Positions 21,690 through 33,357 of a DNA stretch of 33,357 nt are shown piece after piece. The stretch lies in contig JNDT01000824.1 in NCBI GenBank assembly GCA_000697055.1, forward strand, positions 1 through 33,357. Direction: 5' to 3'. Each line of letters starts with the position of its first letter. Positions within the stretch are counted from its first letter, which is position 1. Below the pieces are notes generated by a model. It did no database searches, was not told the DNA's origin, and was given only the letters and a program-made list of their open reading frames with translations. Source of the DNA: Saksenaea vasiformis B4078. Its lineage: Eukaryota; Mucoromycota; Mucoromycetes; Mucorales; Saksenaeaceae. The position numbers and the translations under genes are program-made.

Positions 21690-23331
21690 GTGCCCTTTGA
21701 AACTGGCCTTTGTCCCATTCGCCAGCCGATGGCCTTTTCATTCGCTCAACGCATCCAGAATTGAGAACCCGCTGCGGCTTCAATTATCATCCCCCTATTG
21801 CGCCGTTTTCAGCGACTCTGAATTTCTGATGTTTGACAGATGACCTCCTCGTAAGAGCGAGGAGATGAATATGTACCAGCCTATCTTGTAAAATTTCTTT
21901 ACGAGAAGAAAAAATCCAGTAGACACTTATGGATCGAGAAATAAGCTTGATGAGTGATATATAGCTACATGGAGATCATGCTCGAATGTTTCCGAAATAA
22001 AACTACCTGTGCAATGTCATGTTTACTAATTTATCTTGCAGAACATTAGTTCTATTCGAGGATTTTACCCATCATTAATGGATCCCTACGTCCTCTAAGT
22101 ATAAGGAGGAACCACGTAAGGAAGGGCATAACTGTCCTGGAGCTGAACAAAGGATACTCAATAGGTTGACAATGCAGTTATGAAAGCAATAAAAGGAAGC
22201 AGAAATCATTTTAGACGATCAAATCAATTTCAGACGGAGTGGAGAAGGATATTGTCCTATCAAATCGTGCTCGCTTGTGTGTATGGAACCAAATAATGTA
22301 AAAATCAGTACATCAGCGGTTGTTGCCTTGGTGAATTAATGGATTTTTTGTGTAAAATTAGCTTTCGCTTAATACAAACAGAGATTCTGAGTGCCATGAA
22401 CACATACTCATAATACAATAGCTTTTTTGAAACATTTCCTGAACCCCACGTATGGGACATGACATATTGGATCGAAGAAAGTTACGGGCTGGCAGCTGTG
22501 CTTCAGATCACGAAGATCAATGACTCTGACGATACAAAAAAGAGCGGAACTGGAATCCCAGCACATGGACAGCCACTCGGCGCAAATTGTTTTACGATTG
22601 GGTTCTGAGCTTGATTTTCTAATGATTTCGGGAACCAGAGTCCGGCCCGCGCAATGCTAAATAATGATGGATTCACCGCACACTTTACGTTCATATGCGC
22701 ATCACAACAACTCTCTCGCCGCAAAGGCTGCCTTTTGAATAGCCGATGTTCACCTTCATTCGTTGATGTTAAACATTCATGCATCCATTTCATGCTTCAT
22801 GTTGGTGGCTATTTCCCATAATTAGATCAACAAACCTATCTGTTATGGATTATGCCATCTCATACTGCTTTCCTTTCTTATAGCCACTTTTATGCAGTTT
22901 GTTTGAGAACATGATTTCTCAATGTCAACGACATCTGACGAAAGTCTCCTATTCGCCGTGTTTTTTTTTCTCAATGGATCTTTATTCTTCTGTGCGCTAT
23001 ACAAAGTTTTCACATGCACATTCAAATGATATCATATCTTGTTTGTCTCACCTATCTGTCCTCAGTTATCTGGATATTTGGGAATTTAGGATTCATACAT
23101 GAATTTTCATGTGGACCATACTATTTCTCTCGGCTTCTATCAACGTAACAAGTAGCCGAGTAATAGTAAGATTTAGGGAGTTTCGATGGGTGTGCAGCTG
23201 CGTAATGTACGGCCATAAGGAAAGTAGATCAGATTTGGTATACTCCCGAAGGTACCTCTTCATGAATACACATACTACCGAGAAGAACATTTACTTAAAT
23301 ATGGATTCCGAAAAGATTGAACAAATATAAA
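21690..23331. other. Intergenic region, no gene recognised
   Basis: AT-rich sequence without a convincing coding frame. Small inverted repeats are visible: a perfect 7-bp stem CTCCTCG/CGAGGAG with a 6-nt loop at 21845-21864, and a 5-bp TCCTC/GAGGA stem at 22091-22110. Neither has a U-tract or other context that would suggest a known RNA. Confidence 0.4.
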
Positions 23332-23333
23332 TA

Positions 23334-24006
23334 CAGTGTCTCCCCTTTTATTTCAAGGCCCTGATAACGGTGTAAAACTTGAAAATAGTCGAGGGATGAG
23401 ATAAACGCAAAGTTCACTGAGGTTCACCTGCGGATTGGATATAGCAAATCTCCATTGTTACACAGAGAAACTTGAAAACTGAGGAAGGATCTCCGTTAAG
23501 AGTTGTTGGATAGCCAATCTCGGTCTTTGATTACTCCATACTTTTCCAAACGATAAAACATTGGGATACCAATAGAGATCACCAGCATCCTTATGTTTAT
23601 CGATCGACAGTTGAGGTATTGTATTCGTTTTCGGCAGACTTATGCAATGGACGATCGCCATTGAAGATCAATCAACTTCTAAGATATCAACAGCGTCCGA
23701 GTCTCGAGTTGTCATCTTGGATCTCTTTTGCTGATTAGAGCGTGCATATCTCTCGAGATACCATATAATCATAGAGATGTCGAGCGAACAACAATAAACC
23801 TAAAATTATGCCGATCTTGTACATTCTCCAATGGTCAGAGTCCTTTAACATGTATGGTTTATGCCTCGCAAAAAGATCCCGATCCTTTTTCAATCCTCCA
23901 AAACGCATTGAACGTTGGCATCAGTGAGGAAATGAAAATTTTCGTAAGTGTTTCTTTGGTCACGGTAAAAACGCTGAAAATAGATGAGGGGCTTTGGGAG
24001 ACACTG
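23334..24006. mobile_element. Probable non-autonomous Tc1/mariner-type element (673 bp)
   Basis: The left edge reads TA-CAGTGTCTCCC (23332-23344) and the right edge GGGAGACACTG-TA (23996-24008). This is a perfect 11-bp terminal inverted repeat flanked by TA on both sides, the target-site signature of the Tc1/mariner superfamily. Inside, a related stretch (GAAAATAG, 2 nt, GAGGG) occurs in direct orientation near 23381 and 23977, each about 20-50 bp from an end. The interior has no transposase-like frame, so it would be a MITE or deletion derivative. Confidence 0.6.
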
Positions 24007-24124
24007 TAGGCAGGCAAGTTGAATGAAATAAAGTTATCTCAATAATACCTTCACAGTTTCAAAGGATTTTATCCGTTTCCCTTTTGTTTAACTCACTCAG
24101 CTTCTCCTTCCATGAGGCTATCAC

Positions 24125-24820
24125 TCAATCAGAATTTCTTGCTGCAAAAAGCCTTTCCAAGTTTTTCAGAGTTATACGACATCTATTGACTAGATGCCTA
24201 TTCAATGCTGATTCTGAGATAACTAAGTCTTCAAACGCTTCACGTAAGCTCCTTCTTATATCAGTCAGGATAGCAGCAGGATTTCTGTCAATATAATATA
24301 CAAGAAACTGGGAGTGAGCTTCAGTCAGCTTCCTATAACGTCTAGTACGAAGCTTTCTCTGAGCACGAGGTGGACATCGTTCTTCATCCCGATTGTACGT
24401 CTTGATATAATGTTGAGCGATTCGGACATTTATACCTGTAATAAATGGTGTTTCCTTTGCTGTTCTTCCTTCTTCAATCATTAAATCATTAAATCATTAA
24501 ATCAAACAGCTTTGCGTTTCGCTGTGGAGAACATTTTTCTATATGAACCTCTGGTTCTAGCATCTTTCTCACGAGATACACATGGCCTATTTGGAAACCG
24601 GACAAAGCCTGTTAAGCTTTCATATCTAGTGTCCCCAGCAAATAATGAGGTGTCTGCCAATGTACGCATTCGCATAAAGTTATCGTTTACATGACTACCC
24701 CTTCCCGCCATCTTTTAGTCAAAACGGCTGGATTTGAACGAGACAGTTCTGCCCACTCGTTTTGTGTATCATCCTCAGACATATCAACATCCAATGAGGT
24801 AACATCATTTACCTTGCAAT
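24125..24820 (-). pseudogene. Broken Tc1/IS630-type transposase, N-terminal part only
   Basis: The frame at 24481-24125 encodes a helix-turn-helix DNA-binding region of the Tc1/IS630 type: T-A-K-E-x-x-F-I-T-G-I-N-V-R-I-A-Q-H-Y-I-K, then L-T-E-A-H-S-Q-F-L and a second helical motif ending H-L-V-N-R-C. It then stops at S-D. The DDE catalytic domain is missing. A second frame (24711-24502) encodes the likely preceding part, and a third (from about 24820, S-E-D-D-T-Q-N-E-W-A) may be the original N-terminus. The first two are separated by a frameshift inside a tandem 8-bp repeat. The remnant cannot be active. It sits about 200 bp upstream of the helicase start codon. Confidence 0.75.
24477..24504 (+). 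repeat. Tandem 8-bp repeat (ATCATTAA x3.5)
   Basis: Three exact copies of ATCATTAA followed by a partial fourth. It falls exactly where the transposase relic changes frame, and on the minus strand it creates in-frame stops. Slippage expansion is a likely cause of the disruption. Confidence 0.85.
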
Positions 24821-25022
24821 GGAGCACCATCAGCCTCCATGTCACGTAGATCGTTTATATCGAAGCAAGTCAAAGATGAGTTTGCACCAGAAGAACGTTA
24901 AACTCTCTGGTTACTGGTGCAAAATTCATTTCCAGCCAGCGCAAAGTCACACGCAGAGCAAAATGCAAAAAAAAAATCCTTCATTTCCTGTCTTCCCTTC
25001 TTTTCCGTTGTCTGATCGAATC

Positions 25023-27613
<2,591 letters not shown>

Positions 27614-27982
27614 GCTACTTTTTGCATAGACATTTCCGTATTTTGTAGCTTAGCATAGGAATTCTTTTAATCCTTCATTATACGTACGCTTGATTGGTTT
27701 TTTTTTCTTTGTTCTGCATCAAAGCTTTTCTGTTTTATTTGTTAAAGATTTTATGGCTGTGAAATACTCCTTTGAAATAGTTAGCATCTTCTGTTCCTGC
27801 CCTCGGCGGGAGCTAGATAAATCTTGACGCTGTTCGACAAATAACAGGATATTGCTTGTAACGAAAAAAAGCAAGGAGAATGAAAAATGTTTATCCGCTA
27901 TTCTAAAGGACCCTTGATCCAGCGGAGGGAGGAGCGTCTGCTCCAATAGAGATCTTCCCTAGGATACCAAAGGAGGAGGAGG
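27614..27982 (+). other. Intergenic: helicase 3' end and kinase 5' region
   Basis: 369 bp between two plus-strand genes. The first part is T-rich, as expected for a 3' untranslated region, and it ends in purine-rich AGGAGGAGGAGG directly before the kinase ATG. I recognise no specific regulatory site. Confidence 0.5.
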
Positions 27983-30416
27983 ATGTCTCGGCGGGATTCC
28001 AAAGACTCACGTGGGGGAAGAAATTCTGGTTCGGCCAAAGGCTGCCAAGTAGAGGTTCTCATCCATTCCCAACATCGTATGCAGGCCACGCGACAATCTC
28101 GGATACCAGAACAACAGAGTGTAGGGCAGACATTACCTCCAGTGCCAGTGGGGATCGATACATTGAATGCCAACCCGTTGCCTCCGGGTGCCATGCCAAA
28201 CGGTACCCGCTTACAGGTGGGAAGATACCAGGTCGTCATCCACAATTTCATTGCAGAAGGTTAATCTCTCATGTTGAAGATGCAAAGATGCTGATCGATT
28301 TCTTTTTTGTAAAGGTGGTTTTGCACATGTGTACCTTGCACGGATTGAAGGCAAAACAGGTTTTGTCGTATTGAAGAGGGTGGCAGTTCCGGATACCGAA
28401 CGTCTAAAAACAGTAGAGAAGGAAATTGCCTTTATGGTATGTTAGCAACCCTTCCGTTTTTTTTTCCTTCCGTCGTCATGGTGTTCAACTTCTCTTCCCT
28501 GGATGATAGCGACGGTTAGGTGAACATAAAAACATCGTACGATACTATGAATCACGGATCGACGCTCTACCGACTGGTGGATTTGAAGCTCTTATCCTTA
28601 TGGAGTACTGCCCAGGTAACGTCATTGACCGCAAAAACGAGTGCCTTAATTTTCTTTTTTTTCAGGGGGAGGTGTCATTGATCTGATGAACAGACGATTG
28701 CAGCAACGACTGACTGAGCCGGAAATCCTAAAGATTTTTAGCGATGTGTGCGAGGTATAATAATAATAATTTGTTGGGAAGGAAAGGAAGCTCAGTATTG
28801 AAATGTCGTTGCTGCTAGGCGCTTGCTTATATGCATTACTGCAGTCCACCTGTTCTGCACAGAGATCTAAAGGTAAGATGACAGTAACCGTTTTGTTTAG
28901 ACTAATGTAAAAAGTTTAGGTGGAAAATATTCTGATACTTTCCCATGATCATTACAAACTGTGCGATTTCGGTTCAGCCGCTCTTTCGAAAGGGATGTCT
29001 GTACCAAAGACACTCCAAGAACTGCAACTTGTTGAAGATGATGTCCAATGCCATACAACACTCCAGTACCGAGCACCAGAAATGATTGACGTTTACCAGA
29101 AAAAACCGATCAATGAGAAGGCAGACATTTGGGTAAGGAGAGGAGGCATAGACGAATGTTATTCGCAGACTTAATTTCCTACACAGGCGTTGGGTGTACT
29201 TTTGTACAAATTATGCTACTACACGACCCCTTTTGAAGATCAAGGGCAGTTGGCCATTCTGAATGCTCGTTATGTCATTCCTACTCATCCGCCATTCTCT
29301 GAAGGATTGCGTGGCCTCATCATGTCTATACTCCAGGAAGATCAGCAACGTAGACCAAATATATATCAAGTTGTGCATTCTGTTTGCAAATTACGAGGTG
29401 TAGAGTGCCCCATTCGAAATGTAAGCACGCATCGTGGTCAGTTAGTCCTTGTGCTCACTGATTACTTTCCATAGATATATCCTGAACCGCAGGAACCGGT
29501 GAACAATCTAAATTACCATAATGGTGCATTACCACAAAATAACAGTCCATCTGCCATTTTCGAAAAGTTACCAACGCCACCACAAGAAGTCCCTAGTGTG
29601 ACGCCAATGCGACGCGGTCGTCCTACGCGACACGAGCCAAGTCTGTCACAATCTGGCGGAGGAGTCATACCTGAATCCACCTCTGGGAGCGACTTTGATC
29701 CATTTGACCCCGCCTATGTAGGCAAGCACACGCACCACCAGCGGCCACCGCTTGACACGCAATCTAAAACACAAAATACAACAACAACAACCACCTTCGG
29801 CTTTGATTCCGATTTCCAGCCAACCAGTGGATCCAGTGGTCGTCTGACAGAAAATAATTTGCTTGCAGCATTGAACGATCAACAAAAGCTACGTCATGTT
29901 ACAGGGAGCGTCCGTTCAAGCGAGCATGTGCGTTCCGATACAGGATCATCTGATGAGGATGGAGCAACGAACATAGCAGGTACCCGTTATAGCGTTTCAT
30001 CAAGCATTGAAGCACGGCTTCAAGCCATCAAACAATCTGTGAGTAATTCATCTATCACGCATTCACGTCATGCATCGGAGCCGGAGACAGTTGCACGCGA
30101 TGGTGAAGGGAACGGTGACACGATAACCTCTCCAAAAGTACGTCCACATCCTCAGGTACCGACGAAGCCATCTCGTTCCGGTTCGCTTGGGAAAAAGGGA
30201 CGGGTAGACACAGGCTACAAACCCAAGCCGCCGCCGAAGCCTGCGCGGTTCCGCGTCTCCAAATCGCCTGAACCTCCTTCGGTGGCGTCGGAGATGGGAG
30301 CTAGGCCGCCCTCGATAGCTGAATTTGAGGACAAGTTTCCGTCGGTGGAGGAATTATACAAACAACTTCCGCTCAGCGGCAGCCCAAACCTCCGGACAAA
30401 TGATCGTGACAATTAG
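27983..30416 (+). CDS. NAK/Ark-Prk family serine/threonine kinase
   Basis: Likely homologue of yeast Ark1/Prk1/Akl1 and animal AAK1/GAK, which phosphorylate endocytic adaptors and actin regulators at the plasma membrane. Exons: 27983-28259, 28315-28436, 28510-28615, 28666-28754, 28819-28872, 28920-29132, 29187-29420 and 29475-30416; 678 residues. Kinase domain about 85-345: a loop A-E-G-G-F-A-H-V, catalytic Lys113 (V-V-L-K-R), H-R-D-L-K (212-216, Asp214), D-F-G (232-234), R-A-P-E (267-270) and D-I-W. The unusual glycine loop and the C-H-T-T-L-Q-Y-R-A-P-E activation segment are typical of NAK kinases. The ~330-residue tail is Ser/Pro-rich and probably disordered. It has a D-P-F motif (440-442), the type that binds the AP-2 appendage, and a K-P-K-P-P-P-K-P-A-R-F stretch (around 613-626) resembling SH3 ligands such as that for Abp1. 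I cannot assign a single paralogue name. Confidence 0.92.
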
Positions 30417-30753
30417 GTTACACATACGTTGGTGGACGATCGTCCCCCTAGGCATGAGTCATAGATCGAAATCTTTTTCACTTACCCATCACCTTACCTA
30501 ATGTACAGAAGAAAAAATGGATTGCACTATTTTCATTACTGGCAGTCAAATTGGAAGCTGCCAACACAACCGAGGGCTTGTATCTGTCTTCTAACAAAGC
30601 GAGACATGAGATAGAAAAAACGAGCTGCCATTGGAGATCAATGGTTGACTGTGACGGCTTTTCGTTGTCTTAAACCGTGGAAAATAAAGTCTCCTCTTCT
30701 TTTCTCAGTTGGAGAACCCTTTCGCGGAAGCAACCAACTCTCTCTCTATAACT
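30417..30753 (+). other. Intergenic: kinase 3' end and ADE4 promoter region
   Basis: 337 bp between two plus-strand genes. AATAAA at 30684-30689 could serve the kinase transcript. A CT-rich stretch lies just upstream of the ADE4 ATG (TCTCTCTCTATAACT), common in fungal core promoters. No other element can be supported. Confidence 0.45.
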
Positions 30754-32774
30754 ATGTGTGGTATCTCAGCCCTTATTTTGGCTGACCCTAATGGTGCAGC
30801 ATGTCCTGACCTCTTTGAAAGTCTGGGTCTTTTGCAGCATCGTGGTCAGGTACACCTTTAGATTCCCATTCTTCTTCTTTTTGTCTCCGAAAGCTAAGGT
30901 TCCTGTGGTTTAGGATGCAGCCGGCATTGTGACCTGTGCACCTAAAGGTCGTCTTTTCCAATGCAAAGGCAATGGCATGGTGAGAGATGTCTTTGACGAA
31001 GCACAGCTGTCGCATCTTATTGGCAGCCTCGGTATCGGCCACGGTAAAAAGCAAAATAGGATCCCACTTTTTGACACGAGCAACTTAATATCTCTTCTTT
31101 ATTTATTTGTTTATTGCAGTTCGTTACCCTACAGCTGGTTCCTTCTCCATGTCCGAAGCACAGCCATTTTATGTCAACTCACCTTATGGTATCGTTTTTG
31201 CTCACGTACGTTTTTTCCCCAGGGATGATCCTCCTACAGAAGATGCTGATAAGACTTAACCCGATTAGAATGGTAATTTGACAAATGCTCGTGAATTGCG
31301 TGAGTTCCTTGATAAGATCGCCCATCGACACATCAACACCGATTCCGATTCCGAGGTGCTTTTGAACATTCTTGCTGACAACTTGCAAAAGACGGGAAAA
31401 TTCAGGTAAGAAAATAGATGGATAGTAGGTAGTGAGAGCGAACTCGAACAATGTCAAATAATATAGAGTCAACGAGGAGGATATCTTCAATGCTATCAAA
31501 GATCTGTATCGCCAGTGTAGAGGTGCCTACGCTTGTGTTGCAATGATTGCTGGTTTTGGTTTGATTGCTTTCCGTGATCCCCATGGCATCCGTCCTCTCG
31601 TGATGGGTCGTCGAGAAACCCCTCTTGGCCTCGATTACATGCTTGCTTCTGAAAGTGTTGCTTTGGAAGCTCTTGGATTCACTGATTTCGAGGATGTGAA
31701 GCCTGGTAAGTTGTATCGCGGAATAGTGTTGAAAATAACGGGTTATTCTTGGCAGGTGAGGCAATCATCATTACACGCCAGAAGGTTTCGCGCCGTCAGC
31801 TTGTTGAGGCTGATATTATGGCTCCTTGTATCTTCGAATATGTCTACTTTGCTCGTCAGGACAGTATCATTGATGGTATCTCGGTGTATAAGGCTCGTTT
31901 GGCGATGGGTGAGGCTTTGGCCGACCAGGTTATCAAATCCTGTGCAGGAAACATGGATATTGACGTTGTGATTCCCGTAAGTACCCATTGAAAACCAATA
32001 GGGTTTTATTCAATTTTTTTTTCTTCTTTCAGGTACCGGATACCAGTCGAGTAGCCGCGCTTCAGTTGTCACGTAAGCTCAACATTGCTTATCGTGAGGG
32101 TTTCAATAAGAACCGCTATGTCGGTCGTACCTTCATTATGCCCGGACAACAGACAAGGTATAAAAATTTCTGGCGTGCCAGAGTTGATGATGATGATGAT
32201 GATGATGATGATGTTTCTTACTGTTGTTTTAGACGTAAGAATGTCCGTCGCAAACTGAATGCAATGAACTTGGAATTCAACGATAAGAATGTATTGCTTG
32301 TGGATGGTACGTCTCATGGTACGGATGACTTGTTTTGCTTAATGGTGATCGTTAGATTCCATTGTACGAGGTACTACGTCAAAGGAGATTATTCAGATGG
32401 CTCGTGATGCTGGCGCCAAGAAAGTCTATTTCGCCTCTTGCGCCCCTGCCATCCGATACCCCAATGTTTACGGCATTGATATGCCGAGTCGCAAGGAGCT
32501 TGTAGCACACGAACGAAACGACGATGAGATCGCCGCCGAGGTTGGAGCAGACAAGGTGATTTTCCAAGATCTGAACGATTTGGTTCAGTCCGTCAAACGA
32601 TTTAACTCGGATATCACCACGTTTGACACGTCTGTGTTTGATGGTTGCTACGTCACCGGGGATGTCGACGAAGCGTACATGAGTTATATTGAAGGAGAGC
32701 GTAGTGATGACACGAGACCGCGATCAAGTGTGGACAGCGATTGTGTTGGTCTGCACAACAACTACGTGCGGTAG
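30754..32774 (+). CDS. ADE4: Amidophosphoribosyltransferase (glutamine PRPP amidotransferase)
   Basis: Catalyses the first committed step of de novo purine synthesis: PRPP plus glutamine to 5-phosphoribosylamine, glutamate and pyrophosphate, in the cytosol. Exons: 30754-30849, 30914-31043, 31120-31205, 31269-31405, 31467-31705, 31756-31976, 32033-32157, 32233-32306 and 32356-32774; 508 residues, close to the usual ~510 of fungal Ade4. It starts M-C-G-I, so Cys2 becomes the N-terminal nucleophile of the glutaminase domain after Met removal; there is no propeptide. Further glutaminase motifs are V-R-Y-P-T-A-G, A-H-N-G-N-L and D-P-H-G-I-R-P-L. The phosphoribosyltransferase half has E-x-V-Y-F-A-R, V-P-D-T-S and the PRPP loop [14 protein letters not shown] (365-378), with an intron splitting Asp370. 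Intron 7 (32158-32232) is 75 nt, stop-free and contains a GAT repeat. Confidence 0.96.
32186..32213 (+). repeat. GAT/ATG trinucleotide microsatellite in ADE4 intron 7
   Basis: About nine GAT units in a row inside a 75-nt intron of ADE4. In the reading frame of the flanking exons it would encode poly-Asp if the intron were retained. Confidence 0.9.
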
Positions 32775-33357
32775 GGATTTGCATTCAAATCCGTAGAATG
32801 AGTTATATTGCATTTTGCACAACTATGTGGAGGCGGTTTCTGTCTCCAGCGTTTCGCGTTCAAATCAAGTTGAATAAAAAGAATTTTACATCGTCGTTTG
32901 TGACGGCTAAAAGAAGAAGAAGACTTTTCGTGTTCAAAAATAAAATTGAAGGTGGCTTTGGTGGACGATTTTGAAAAAATTGTTAAGTCATTTGACAAGC
33001 GAATTTACACCACACTGATTTCCCATATATTCAAGAATAACTCGACGCAAAATCATCGTAGTAAAAAACTGAATGCATGACATAAAAGAAGGCAAAAGAA
33101 GGTACTTTTTGATATGTAAAATAGAGAGAAATAATTTCTTGAATTGTTGATCTAAATTTTACAAACGCACCCAAAAACGAGCAAAACTCTAAGGGGGTTA
33201 ACCTTGGAAAATCATCATTTTCACCTCACTTTCGACAAAAAAATTTTTGTTTAAAAAACCCACCACTAAGTAGAGCAGAACGAGGACGCTGATAATACGT
33301 TATTCTTTCTTCATTCACATAAATGCTTCTTGATAAAAACGCGAAAAAAGAATCTTT
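32775..33357 (+). other. ADE4 3' flank; no further gene recognised
   Basis: AATAAA at 32873-32878, about 100 nt after the ADE4 stop, is a plausible polyadenylation signal. The rest is A/T-rich with homopolymer runs and no convincing coding frame on either strand. The next gene, if near, starts beyond the window. Confidence 0.5.

Noticed and set aside
22503..22793. 96-codon minus-strand ORF
   Set aside because: No recognisable motif, isolated in gene-poor sequence, and no plausible flanking exons.
23728..24009. 93-codon ORF inside the probable Tc1/mariner-type element
   Set aside because: It runs to the element's right end, shows no transposase motif, and is best explained as chance.
24728..24745. 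tRNA-like B box on the minus strand (GTTCAAATCC)
   Set aside because: No matching A box or cloverleaf arms at the right spacing; it lies in the transposase remnant.
30640..30660. TGACTG near the ADE4 promoter as a Gcn4/Bas1-type site
   Set aside because: It differs from the TGACTC consensus and is a single short match in 337 bp, expected by chance.

Overview
This window is nuclear DNA from a filamentous fungus. Genes carry many short (about 50-90 nt) GT-AG introns with GTAAGT-like donors. The proteins are fungal in character (an Ade4-type amidophosphoribosyltransferase, a Dbp2-type RNA helicase, an Ark/Prk-type kinase). The Tc1/IS630-type transposase relic and the style of the giant protein suggest an early-diverging fungus, probably Mucoromycota and perhaps Mucorales. 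The lineage is an inference; no rRNA or other marker is present.

Left part (1.4-19.9 kb, minus strand): one enormous gene fills about 18.4 kb. I reconstruct 13 exons and a product of about 5,922 residues. The first ~1,900 residues are about ten ricin-B-like beta-trefoil units. The next ~3,700 are about 20 degenerate helical repeats (W-F-x2-L ... Q-G-G-x-N ... D) plus six Gly/Ala-rich hydrophobic segments at roughly 570-residue intervals. The C-terminus is a degenerate haloacid-dehalogenase (HAD) domain. This architecture is the most unusual thing in the window. I do not recognise a characterised protein with it, and a cytoplasmic or membrane-associated scaffold is only a guess. A possible small basic ORF lies just upstream on the same strand. 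A 55-bp imperfect inverted repeat pair (1293-1348 and 21626-21680) brackets the whole block.

Middle (20.3-25.0 kb): gene-poor and AT-rich. It holds the right copy of the inverted repeat, a degenerate ~21-bp periodic array next to it, a probable 673-bp Tc1/mariner-type non-autonomous element flanked by TA, and a broken Tc1/IS630-type transposase remnant.

Right part (25.0-32.8 kb, plus strand): three co-directional multi-exon housekeeping genes. The first is a DBP2/p68-type DEAD-box helicase (5 exons, 604 aa, with one unusually long intron after motif V). The second is a NAK/Ark-Prk family Ser/Thr kinase (8 exons, 678 aa), of the kind that controls endocytic actin and adaptors. The third is ADE4, the first committed enzyme of purine synthesis (9 exons, 508 aa). 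I see no functional link between them beyond adjacency. All splice models were built by eye from GT/AG sites, frame continuity and family alignment, and have no transcript support.
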